64,000 nucleotides of DNA from NCBI GenBank assembly GCA_964020155.1, contig OZ026548.1, positions 51,001-115,000 on the forward strand, read 5' to 3'. Position 1 is the stretch's first letter. The number at the start of each line of letters is the position of its first letter. Below are positions 29,201 through 39,719 of this stretch, in pieces. The notes under the pieces are model-generated. The model did no database searches. It was not told the DNA's origin and saw only the letters and a program-made list of their open reading frames with translations. Source of the stretch: Chondrilla cf. caribensis (taxonomy: Eukaryota > Porifera > Demospongiae > Chondrillida > Chondrillidae). Made by a program: the position numbers and the translations under genes.

Positions 29201-31498
29201 CTGTATGATGGTGTACTGTAGTGAGGACTGTATGATGGTGTACTGTAGTGAGGACTGTATGATGGTGTACTGTAGTGAGGACTGTATGATGGTGTACTGT
29301 AGTGAGGACTGTATGATGGTGTACTGTAGTGAGGACTGTATGATGGTGTACTGTAGTGAGGACTGTATGATGGTGTACTGTAGTGAGGACTGTATGATGG
29401 TGTACTGTAGTGAGGACTGTATGATGGTGTACTGTAGTGAGGACTGTATGATGGTGTACTGTAGTGAGGACTGTATGATGGTGTACTGAGTGAGGACTGT
29501 ATGATGGTGTACTGTAGTGAGGACTGTATGATGGTGTACTGAGTGAGGACTGTATGATGGTGTACTGTAGTGAGGACTGTATGATGGTGTACTGAGTGAG
29601 GACTGTATGATGGTGTACTGTAGTGAGGACTGTATGATGGTGTACTGAGTGAGGACTGTATGATGGTGTACTGTAGTGAGGACTGTATGATGGTGTACTG
29701 AGTGAGGACTGTATGATGGTGTACTGTAGTGAGGACTGTATGATGGTGTACTGAGTGAGGACTGTATGATGGTGTACTGTAGTGAGGACTGTATGATGGT
29801 GTACTGTAGTGAGGACTGTATGATGGTGTACTGTAGTGAGGACTGTATGATGGTGTACTGTAGTGAGGACTGTATGATGGTGTACTGTAGTGAGGACTGT
29901 ATGATGGTGTACTGTAGTGAGGACTGTATGATGGTGTACTGAGTGAGGACTGTATGATGGTGTACTGTAGTGAGGACTGTATGATGGTGTACTGAGTGAG
30001 GACTGTATGATGGTGTACTGTAGTGAGGACTGTATGATGGTGTACTGTAGTGAGGACTGTATTGACACAATTTTGTTACTTTTTCATTTGCAGTACAAAG
30101 TGGTCAAAACTGTTGGAAGCTGAAAATTTTACTGTTTTGATTAAAAACAGCATTCAGTTCCCTCGTTTGTCGCCCGCTTTCCACAAGTGAGCGTCGTCCT
30201 GTGCCTCCTATCTGTGTTGACCATGACTATACCTTGACCTTGTCCATATCGACTATATCCACCTCAACACTACAGTTATCTTATAAGATGCTTATCTATT
30301 TAGGAGGAATATCCCAACCAATGATAGTTTCTTGAAGATGTGTTTGTTTGATGAATACAACGATGTGAACAAGACCTGTCCAATCTTCACTCTCAAGAGT
30401 ATAGTGGACCTCATCCCTGGTGGCACCACATTTGGTGATCTAGCTGCTCAGGTGTGGGTGGATCCACCCATCATGTAATGAGTTGTTGTGTGTTGTGGGT
30501 GTGTCATATCGGTCACACCCCTCCTCAGGGAGCCGTTGTTGGTCTGAACATCAGATGGGATTGTGACTTGAACTGGGGGAGCTGCACACTTGGGTATGAA
30601 GCAGCTCGATTGGATTCACCAGACTCTGCAGTGTCAGCTGGATACAACTTTAGGTCTGTCACCTGTTGTGAGTGGAGTGTTTTGTGATGTTGCACATCAC
30701 ATCCTCTATGTCGCATGTCACACCCCTTATTATGTATGTCACACCCCTCATGCCACACACCACACCCCTTACATCACATATCATACCCCTCATGTCACAC
30801 GCCACACCCCTTACATCACATATCACACTCCTTATTATGTATGTCACACCCCTTACATTACATATCACACCCCTCATGCTGCATGTCACACCCCTCATGT
30901 CACATGTCACACCCCTCATGTCACATGTCACACCCCTCATGTCACATGTCACACCCCTCATGTCACATGTCACACCCCTCAGGTTTGCTCGCTACTGGTA
31001 TGAGAATGAGGTACAGTATAGGGACCTCTACAAGGCCTATGGTATTCTCTTCCAAGTTGAAACAGTGGGTGAGGTCAGGAGGTGACATCGATGGTGTTAT
31101 GATACGCCCACTGACATGCCCGTTCTGTCTCACCTGTAGGGTAGGCTAGCCTCTTTCAAGCAGATATTCATCAGCATTGGATCTGGTCTATCATACCTGG
31201 TTGTGGTCAGTGAGGGAGGGGTCTAGGGGAGATTGAAACTGGTAATCGAAGGTGTGAGAGTGTGCATTATCTCCTTCAGGCTACCTACATCACTGACTTT
31301 GTGGTGATGTACTGCCTTCGCAAGTCTTCTCTCTACTCCAAACACAAGTACCACATGTTGAAGGATGACAAAGAAGACAATTTCCTGATTTTGGATGATG
31401 ATTTGGTGGACTCTGTTGAGGATTATGGATCAGTACGTGGTGATACCATGTCCCCAGTGGATTCTGTTCAGAGAGAAAGGTCTGTTGTGTATGTATGA
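26222..31498 (+). CDS. P2X receptor, ATP-gated cation channel
   Basis: Two-transmembrane trimeric channel opened by extracellular ATP. The ATG at 26222 (ACATGGCGG, good context) is preferred; in-frame ATGs at 26201 and 26075 would only lengthen the N-terminus. The N-terminus is Cys-rich (CTCPSTCGKGKLKPACK), then YDTVKHV with the conserved T-x-K site, then TM1. Family residues are intact: TTKVKG (ATP lysines), NFTVLIKN, GYNFR, LYKAYGI and GSGLSYLVV (TM2). The ectodomain holds ten cysteines, the canonical number. Exons: 26222-26409, 26495-26654, 26716-26787, 26999-27074, 27139-about 27223, 30094-30186, 30304-30451, 30529-30653, 30983-31073, 31140-31205, 31280-31498, about 440 residues. The donor of exon 5 is uncertain because the exon runs into a 27-bp satellite. 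A splice from 31479 to 31629 would replace the end by KRRTSS. Confidence 0.93.
27236..30060. repeat. Giant 27-bp minisatellite in P2X intron
   Basis: About 105 units of TGTAGTGAGGACTGTATGAT plus GGTGTAC. The core (about 27600-29480) is essentially perfect. The left edge mixes a CCGTAG variant, and the right edge alternates 27-bp units with 26-bp units lacking one T (GTACTGAGTGAGG). Being a multiple of three and stop-free, it gives very long open frames on both strands (CSEDCMMVY and QYTIIQSSL repeats). It starts within about 15 bp of the exon and ends about 30 bp before the next acceptor. Confidence 0.97.
30714..30982. repeat. About 21-bp minisatellite in P2X intron
   Basis: Degenerate copies of CACACCCCTCATGTCACATG plus T. 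The right half is regular and runs directly into the acceptor at 30982 (CACACCCCTCAG). Confidence 0.88.
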
Positions 31499-31501
31499 GG
31501 T

Positions 31502-31574
<73 letters not shown>
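31502..31574. repeat. (TG)n microsatellite at P2X 3' end
   Basis: About 70 bp of TG directly after the TGA at 31496-31498, or inside the last intron if the alternative final exon is used. Confidence 0.9.
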
Positions 31575-31575
<1 letters not shown>

Positions 31576-31771
31576 TATAATGTGTGTAGTGTCTGTAGCT
31601 TTTTGCAGAAATACTATTTTTCTTCTAGAAAACGCAGGACAAGTTCCTAGATGGTTTCGTACAGAGCTCCACTCAGATATTTGCTGGCTGTTCAAGTTTT
31701 GTGCAAATTGCATACTTACCGTAGTTTGATTTACGAAATTTTCTAATAATGTAAAATTCAAAATGTAAAAA

Positions 31772-33877
31772 ATGGCGACCGAAACAGCTACTCCAGTCTC
31801 TGTGGAGAGCAACACTTCAGAGCGTGACGTTTTCAGAGAGCCTCCTTTGAGATACTTGGGTAACTGGGACTGTCTGTGTATCCTTTAATGCTGCGTTAAT
31901 TCCTCTGTAATTATCTTCAGGCTACGCTAACGAAGTTGGCGAAGCTTTCAGACACACTGTCCCTTTGAGAGTGGTTCATTTGACCTATTTATTCGCCAGT
32001 GGATATGTGGTAGCTCATGCAGTGACAAGAGGACAACAATGGTCAAGCAAAGTACGAGATTTGTTATCATTATAACCACCCAGTGCAGTGTGCTAGCTAA
32101 TTATTGTTGATATGTAGGAAGTCACTCGCACACCACATGTTAGTGTTGTCATATGTACATCGTCCACACACCTTCAATTTTTGGTGTGTGTATATAGGTA
32201 GTATATATGGGTATATATACACTGGTCCACCTCATCTGTACACTGGTCCACCTCATCTGTACACTGGTCCACTTCATCTGTACAGTGGTCCACTTCATCT
32301 GTACACTGGTCCACTTCATCTGTACACTGGTCCACCTCATCTGTACACTGGTCCACTTCATCTGTACACTGGTCCATCCCATCTGTACACTGGTCTACCT
32401 CTTTACACTGTTTCATCTCTGTACACTTGTCCTCATCTGTACACTTGTCCTCATTGTTATTCACCGTACTTGTACACATTCCTACAGACCTCTACTCATG
32501 ACACGCCCACTCAGGTGGTGGTGGACACCCTGGTTTGGCAAGGGTTGGCCTCAGTGGTAATACCCGGGGTTACAATTAACCGTATTTGTGCCTTGGGAAG
32601 GTGGGGCCTGACCCGATGGGGGGCCAGGTCACCCTACATCCAGAAGTGGGCAGTAATTGGAATTGGACTGTCAGCCATACCCTTTGTCATAAAGCCCATA
32701 GACAGGTAAGCCGTACAAGTGACAACCTTCCCACTTGATTTTATTGATGTACTGTACACCTGGCCCAGTTTCTACTTTATTGATGTACTGTACACCTGGT
32801 CCAGTTTCTACTTTATTGATGTACTGTACACCTGGTCCAGTTTCTACTTTATTGATGTACTGTACACCTGGTCCTGTTTCTACTTTATTGATGTACTGTA
32901 CACCTGGTCCAGTTTCTACTTTATTGATGTACTGTACACCTGGTCCAGTTTCTACTTTATTGATGTACACCTGGTCCAGTTTCTACTTTATTGATGTACT
33001 GTACACCTGGTCCAGTTTCTACTTTATTGATGTACTGTACACCTGGTCCTGTTTCTACTTTATTGATGTACTGTACACCTGGTCCTGTTTCTACTTTATT
33101 GATGTACACCTGGTCCAGTTTCTACTTTATTGATGTACACCTGGTCCAGTTTCTACTTTATTGATGTACTGTACACCTGGTCCAGTTTCTACTTTATTGA
33201 TGTACTGTACACCTGGTCCAGTTTCTACTTTATTGATGTACACCTGGTCCAGTTTCTACTTTATTGATGTACTGTACACCTGGTCCAGTTTCTACTTTAT
33301 TGATGTACTGTACACCTGGTCCAGTTTCTACTTTATTGATGTACTGTACACCTGGTCCAGTTTCTACTTTATTGATGTACTGTACACCTGGTCCAGTTTC
33401 TACTTTATTGATGTACACCTGGTCCAGTTTCTACTTTATTGATGTACACCTGGTCCCGTTTCTACTTTATTGATGTACTGTACACCTGGTCCTGTTTCTA
33501 CTTTATTGATGTACTGTACACCTGGTCCAGTTTCTACTTTATTGATGTACTGTACACCTGGTCCTGTTTCTACTTTATTGATGTACACCTGATCCCGTTT
33601 CTATTTTATTGGCGTACACCTGGTCCCGTTTCTACTTTATTGATGTACACCTGGTCCAGTTTCTATTTTATTGGTGTACACTTGGTCCTGTTTCTATTTT
33701 ATTGGTGTACACCTGGTCTCGTTTCTACTTTATTGATGTACACCTGGTCCCGTTTCTACTTTATTGGTGTACACCTGGTCCAGTTAATAATGCATTCTGT
33801 GTACATTGTACAGGTTGGTGGACTACCAGATGGATCTGTTGAGACCATTTGCTAAAAAATGGCTCACTAGAGCTTGA
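31772..33877 (+). CDS. MTFP1: MTFP1 (MTP18), mitochondrial fission process protein 1
   Basis: Inner mitochondrial membrane protein needed for mitochondrial fission. Four exons (31772-31859, 31921-32051, 32488-32705, 33814-33877) total 501 bases, giving 166 residues, the same length I recall for the human protein. Signatures are LRYLGYANEVGEAFRHTVPL, VVVDTLVWQGLASVVIPG and TINRICALGRW, then IPFVIKPIDR and a final VDYQMDLLRPFAKKW. Start context is AAAAAATGGCGACC, resembling a TISU element. The ATG is only 273 bp from the P2X TGA at 31498, or 121 bp from the alternative P2X stop at 31650. Introns 2 and 3 are filled by minisatellites. Confidence 0.95.
32217..32462. repeat. 21-bp minisatellite in MTFP1 intron 2
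   Basis: About nine copies of GTACACTGGTCCACYTCATC plus T, decaying to the right into CTGTACACTTGTCCTCAT, and ending about 25 bp before the acceptor at 32487. Confidence 0.93.
32741..33787. repeat. 36/31-bp minisatellite filling MTFP1 intron 3
   Basis: About 30 units of TTTCTACTTTATTGATGTAC plus CTGTACACCTGGTCCAG. A shorter form lacks one CTGTA, so 36-bp and 31-bp units are intermixed. The right end has diverged variants (TTGGTGTAC, CTCGTT). The array starts about 35 bp after the donor and ends about 25 bp before the acceptor. Confidence 0.95.
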
Positions 33878-34094
33878 ACCCCAACAAGGCCAAACAAAGA
33901 TCTTTAAATTGTTGTATATTGTAATCTTTGTGTATCTTGTGTTGTCAATATTTATTTTATTATTTATTTATCATGATCTGCTCAATGATAGCAGATGAGC
34001 AAGTTCAACGAACCCACGAATTGATTCAAATTCATTATGTACATTAATCTGTTTAATGATAACAAGTGATGACAATGCAGAAAGTTGTGGTGAA

Positions 34095-34651
34095 TTACTG
34101 AGAAGCTTGAGAATTGATCAATTTCAAACATTCATCAGCAAATTCACTGAATATTGGAATATCCATGAGCCTGTCCATGAGCATCTCTGTGTCAGCTGGA
34201 TCTGGTCCCGCCTCTTCTAATTCCATAAGGAGTTTCCTCAAGTGCACATTAGCCAACATATCTCTCAACGACTTGGAGTCCTCTTTGGAGCAATTGAAAC
34301 CCAAGTAATGCAAGGTGGCAAGGGTTGGACTATTGCTCACTTACTCAATAATCTCAGCTGTTCCCCTGCAACCACATCACTTGTAGTAATGTCTACGTGT
34401 TCTGTTCTTCGAATCTGTAGAACGTTTTGATCCCTATCAACAACGGAGCTCTTGCATACTAATTTGTGTGCTTTACAGCAATTAACTGAACAGCTGAAGG
34501 ATAAGAAAGGAAGAATATGAACGAGAATTTCTGGTGCAGATACGGTGGTCATTAAAATAAAAACTTACTATCGAGTTCTGCAAGTAGGGCACTTGTATAC
34601 ACTAGCTTTCCTACACACAGCACATAGCGAAGGTGCCTCCCCGGTGGCCAT
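34095..34651 (-). CDS. ZNHIT3: ZNHIT3, HIT-type zinc finger protein
   Basis: Assembly factor for box C/D snoRNPs, working with NUFIP in the R2TP/HSP90 pathway. Three exons (34651-34569, 34493-34345, 34282-34095) give exactly 420 bases, 139 residues. The N-terminal HIT finger is complete: CAVC-x7-CPTC, then YCSVNCCKAHKLVC. The C-terminal half (LRDMLANVHLRKLLMELEEA, then FSEFADECLKLI) matches the NUFIP-binding domain of the family. The second intron is only 62 bp and contains an in-frame stop, so it must be spliced. The start context ACAAAATGGCCACC is TISU-like. Divergent with TAO kinase (370 bp between ATGs) and convergent with MTFP1 (217 bp). Confidence 0.92.
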
Positions 34652-35021
34652 TTTGTTACTTTTTATAGTGCTAACAGTCTGGATGACGTCATCACTGGTT
34701 TCCTGGTATGCGAGGAATGTAAGGGGACGAGTTACGGAACGAGGTGTGTTCAGGACAAAATGGCGATCTCTATAAGAAATTGGTAAGTACAAGAAATAGT
34801 GTTTTCTTTTCTAATAATCAGATATTGGTCCAATTTCGTACACATGTATATTATTAGAGGACCGCTTTATTGTGGTGTATGGTTGTCCCAAGCGTTATAA
34901 CCGTATTTATTGTTACTGTTTATCTCTACTGGTCCTCTCGTATTCAGGGTCTAAACTCCAGGGTGGCCGACTGGAACTCACTTCAGTTTATATTTTAATC
35001 CCATGAGTAGTTTAGTGAACT
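34652..35021. promoter_or_regulatory. Divergent promoter ZNHIT3 / TAO kinase with probable 5'UTR intron
   Basis: The plus-strand half contains GACAAAATGGCGATC at 34754-34768, then a strong donor (G/GTAAGTAC at 34783) and a good acceptor (TCTCGTATTCAG ending 34947). This suggests a non-coding first exon of TAO kinase. The ATG at 34760 opens a short frame that after splicing reads about nine codons to a stop, so it would be an upstream ORF. Confidence 0.55.
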
Positions 35022-35180
35022 ATGCCTATACACAAGCAGTCGTCACACAAAATTGGCGTGAACAAGGATCCAGAGACCGCCTACCTTTTCTGTGGTGATG
35101 ATCCGGAGGAAATTTTTGACGACCAGATTGAAATTGGTCATGGAAGCTTTGGAGCTGTATATTATGTGAGTCAGGATAGT

Positions 35181-35229
<49 letters not shown>

Positions 35230-35277
35230 GTGTGTGTGTGTGTGTGTGTGTTGTGTGTGTGTGTGTGTGTGTGTGTG

Positions 35278-35313
<36 letters not shown>

Positions 35314-37463
35314 CTGTGCCTGACCTCTGGTTCAACAGATACTTCATTGGATGGTGTGGGGCTGAAACTGTAAAAGTATTGTAATGTAATTTGATGTTAG
35401 TTTTATTGTTTGAGCCAATTACTGCAACTACTAGTATTTCTGCTGTTTGGGAGGACCCTCCAATCCCTGTGGTGGGCTGTACCACATGATGGGGACATTT
35501 GTGTCTAGTTACAGATCACACCTTGTTAGTCCTAAAGTGGTACAAAATGAATCGCATGTGTGTGTTACGGTGTGATGTTGGGAATTCAGAAGTACGTAGC
35601 CTTCAGGAGGTGGTCTGTGTCGATGTTGTCCCCTGCCAGTAGGCCTGGGGGCAGTGTTCTGTAGACTGTCTCCCATTAGAAGCCATACCTATTGCTGCTA
35701 TCAGGATGTTACGTAGTTGGGCCAATGTGTCACACCTCATGCCATATACACTGTGTACAGCATATGTTCATGTGTCTTGTACAGCACAAACACCATATAC
35801 ACTGTGTACAGCATATGTTCATGTGTCTTGTACAGCACAAACACCATATACACTGTCTGTCCTTATGCGCACATCCTTCCAATAGGCCAGGAATGTCAAC
35901 TCTGGGGAAGTAGTGGCCATCAAAAAGATGTCATTCTCTGGCAAGCTCTCCCAGGAGAAGTGGCAAGACATTGTGAAGGAAATAAAGTTCCTTAGAGAGT
36001 GTACCCACGAGAACATGGTCCAGTACAGAAATAGCTACCTCAAGGGAGAATATGTGTGGGTGAGTGAGGGTGTGTGTGTGGGAGTGAGTGAGGGGACAGT
36101 GTGGGAGTGAGTGAGGGGACAGTGTGTGGGTGAGTGAGGGGACAGTGTGGGAGTGAGTGAGGGGATTATGTATGTATGTGTGGTGAGTCATTGACATAAT
36201 GGGTGTCTCATACTACTTTGTCTTGTGATGTAGCTGGTGATGGAGTATTGCTTGGGAACTGCTTCAGACATCATTGAAGTTCAGAAGAAACCTTTGAGAG
36301 AAGAGGAGATTTCAGCCGTTTGTAAGGGCACACTCGCGGCCCTGTCCTATCTCCATGCTAATGCCAAGATACACAGAGATGTTAAAGGTGTGTCATTGTA
36401 GCTGAAGTCATGTGACTGTCATGTCTCTTCACACCTCTCCTCTTCACCTCTACACGTCTGTGTTTGCAGCTGGTAACATTTTGTTGACAGAGAGAGGGAT
36501 AGTCAAGCTAGGTGACTTTGGGTCAGCCTCCTTAAAGTGTCCGGCCAATTCCTTCGTGGGAACCCCTTTCTGGTTAGTGGTGTTGTAGTGTGATGTGTGT
36601 TCCCATGGTAATGTAATGTCCCCCCCCCCATAGGATGGCCCCAGAAGTGATCCTGGCGATGGACGAAGGCCAGTATGATGGGAGAGTGGATGTGTGGTCA
36701 CTGGGGATAACCTGTATCGAGTTGGCCGAGAGGAAACCACCTCTGTTTCACATGAACGCCATGTCCGCTTTGTACCACATTGCTCAGAGTGACCCACCAA
36801 CACTCAAGGAGCCGGCCAAATGGTAAGAGTGAGACTCACTGACTTTTATTGTGTGCATGTTGTCCCAATTGTGGACATTCCTATAGTGTAGCCTCTGTCC
36901 GGGAATTGGGACAAACACATACTTCACAAGTGTCACATCTGTAGTTTCCTGTCAGAAGGGGTCTGTGATTGACTAACAAGTGCTTTTCTGTTCCCAGGTC
37001 TCAGCAGTTCATCGATTTCATCAGTAAATGTCTAGTGAAGGATCCTGTGGACCGCCCCACCTCCCACCTCATGCTGCAGCACAACTTTATCACTCTGCAG
37101 AGGAAGGCCGATGTCCTCTACACCATGGTGGAGAGGTCAAAGTCTGTTGTTAGGGAACTGGACGACATCAACTACCGCAAGGCTCGCAAGATCCTCATGA
37201 ACATGAAGGTGAGTGGAGAGGACAAGCCCTTCTCTGTGGAGGACATCGATGGAAGTGGAAGTGATGATGAGCACTCACCATTCGAGATACCCAGTCCATC
37301 ATCCTCCCCCACTGGGGGGAGGCGGAGCAATGGGGACGTGGAACATGACCGTAGGAGTGGGGTAATTCCTCCCTCTGAGGTGAAACCAGTTAAGACCAGC
37401 AAGGTACGTGCGTACGTCAGTGGATGGCTGTTTATGTGGAGTTTTTCTACAAAAGCACATACT

Positions 37464-37519
<56 letters not shown>

Positions 37520-39671
37520 ATACATACTACCTATGTATGTGTATGTGCGTATATACATACTTGTGCATGTACAGTCAACTCGGGTTATAAAGAGCTGAAA
37601 AATCCCTGCCAAAAGTTCTTTATAGCAGAAGTTCTTTGTATCCAAATCTATGAATATAATCAACTCAATTGTACAAAACTGATGAAAGTTACAAATGAAA
37701 GACATATAACTTTCATATCATGCTATGAAATTCATCTTAAAAACTAAACCATGCCTCTCTTTGAACTGGTGTAGCCAGCCTTCTGATGTCTCCCAGTCGA
37801 CAATGCCCAGTTCCTTCACAAATTCATCTGCCTTAGTCTATATGCACTCAATAACGTTCTGTGTACACTGTTAGTTATAACCCGAAATGCGCTAAACCCG
37901 GGTTCATTATAAGTGGAGTCAACTGTATATCATGATACACTTGATACGAGTACATACGTACATACATATGTGCATTTATGTGTGTGTACGTATGTTATGT
38001 AGCAGTGTGTAATAGTTTATACTGTCCCAACAGTACCAACCGAATATAGACCGCAGTGTGTCTGTGTCACAAGTGGACGTATGTGGGGACCACCATCCCA
38101 TGGAGAAGCAGCATTTAGAGCGCACCCAGAGTGATGTGACTTACTTTGGTCACACGTCACCTCAATCACAAGACGTTAATAGCCTCCACGTGAAGGATGG
38201 GGAGAGGGCAGCCAAAGCGTCTGTTCTTGCCAAGGCAGGGGGGCACAGCGGGTTCTCCTCGCTAAGACCTTACAGTTTAGTCTCCAAGCAGCAACAGGAG
38301 TCAGCACTGCAGATTGAGCTGAAGGAACAGATGATTGGGTATAAGAGATTACGGCAATCTCATGTCAAGCAGGTACGTAAGTGGGGTGTGGTTATGGGTG
38401 TGACACTATTATTATGACAGCATGCGGTGTAGTATCCAAATGTGCACTGACCCTCAGGTGTAGTATCCAAGTGTGCACTGACCCTCAGGTGTAGTATCCA
38501 AGTGTGCACTGACCCTCAGGTGTAGTATCCAAGTGTGCACTGACCCTCAGGTGTAGTATCCAAGTGTGCACTGACCCTCAGGTGTAGTATCCAAATGTGC
38601 ACTGACCCACAGGTGCAGTATCCAAATGTGCACTGACCCACAGGTGCAGTATCCAAATGTGCACTGACCCTCAGATGTATGTGTTTGCTTGCTATATCCT
38701 CTACAGATGACACAGTTGGAGGCTAAACTGAAGGACGACAAGTATGCACACAGTAAAGCACTGGAAAGAGAACAGGAACAGTTTAAACATCAGTGTGAGC
38801 GTGACTCAGACAAGCTGAGGATGAAAATCAGAATGGAACTGGAGAACAGAGTGAGTGTGTATGTGGGTGCATTAGCAGGATGTGCTAAATATAGTACGAG
38901 CCTAATAAGGCCTCCTATTGTGTACTAATGGTATCAATTATTCATTTGTCGTTGCTATGGTAGCAGTTGAATGTTTTCAATAGTCATTATGATGTGTGTG
39001 GGTGTGCATTCCTTCCTCTGCAGCAAAGGTACATTGAGTCTGAAGAGAAGAAATGTCTAAAGTTACTGAGAGATAAACAAGAGTCAGAGATGAAGTCATT
39101 TCAAAGCAAGCAGAAGAAGGAGTACAACCACACCAAAGAGACATACAAGAAAGTGTACGAGAAGTCTGACTTGAGCTCTGCTGATCGGAAGAGGCTCTTG
39201 AATGAGAGGAAGCAAGAAAAGAAGTCCCAGCAACATGCAGAGGAGGAGCTGCAGCTGGAGAGATTGAGGAAGGAAGCAAAGAGACAAATGATAGACTTCA
39301 AGAGAGAGCTCCTTGAAGATCTGCACAAGCTCCAGAACAGCCTGTTGCACGAGGAGCTCAACCTCAACCAACACCACAAGGACCAGTACCACCACATGAA
39401 GCGCAGACATCTGGAGTCGACCATTGAACTTCAGTACAAGCAATTGAAGTCTATACAGGACATGCGGTGGGTGTGGCATGGGTGTGGCATGGGTGTGTTT
39501 CATTGTGGTCTCTAGTGTGACTTGCTTGTTTCTGTATGATTCAGACTTGATCACTTGGAGCGACAGCACAGCACTGAATGGTCCAACCAGCAAGACTACA
39601 GCAAGAGGACAGAGAAGGAGTTGAGAAAGAAGCACTTGATGGAGCTGAAACAGCATCCTAAATCCCTAAAG

Positions 39672-39719
<48 letters not shown>

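Noticed and set aside
26990..30070. Open frame of about 1026 residues on the minus strand across the 27-bp satellite, and 827 residues on the plus strand
   Set aside because: Both are products of a stop-free nine-codon repeat unit inside a P2X intron; no start context, domain or unique sequence supports a gene.
39096..39656. Leucine-rich minus-strand open frame of 186 residues
   Set aside because: Antisense of Lys/Glu/Gln-rich TAO kinase coiled-coil exons, which reverse-complement to Leu/Ser/Phe codons.
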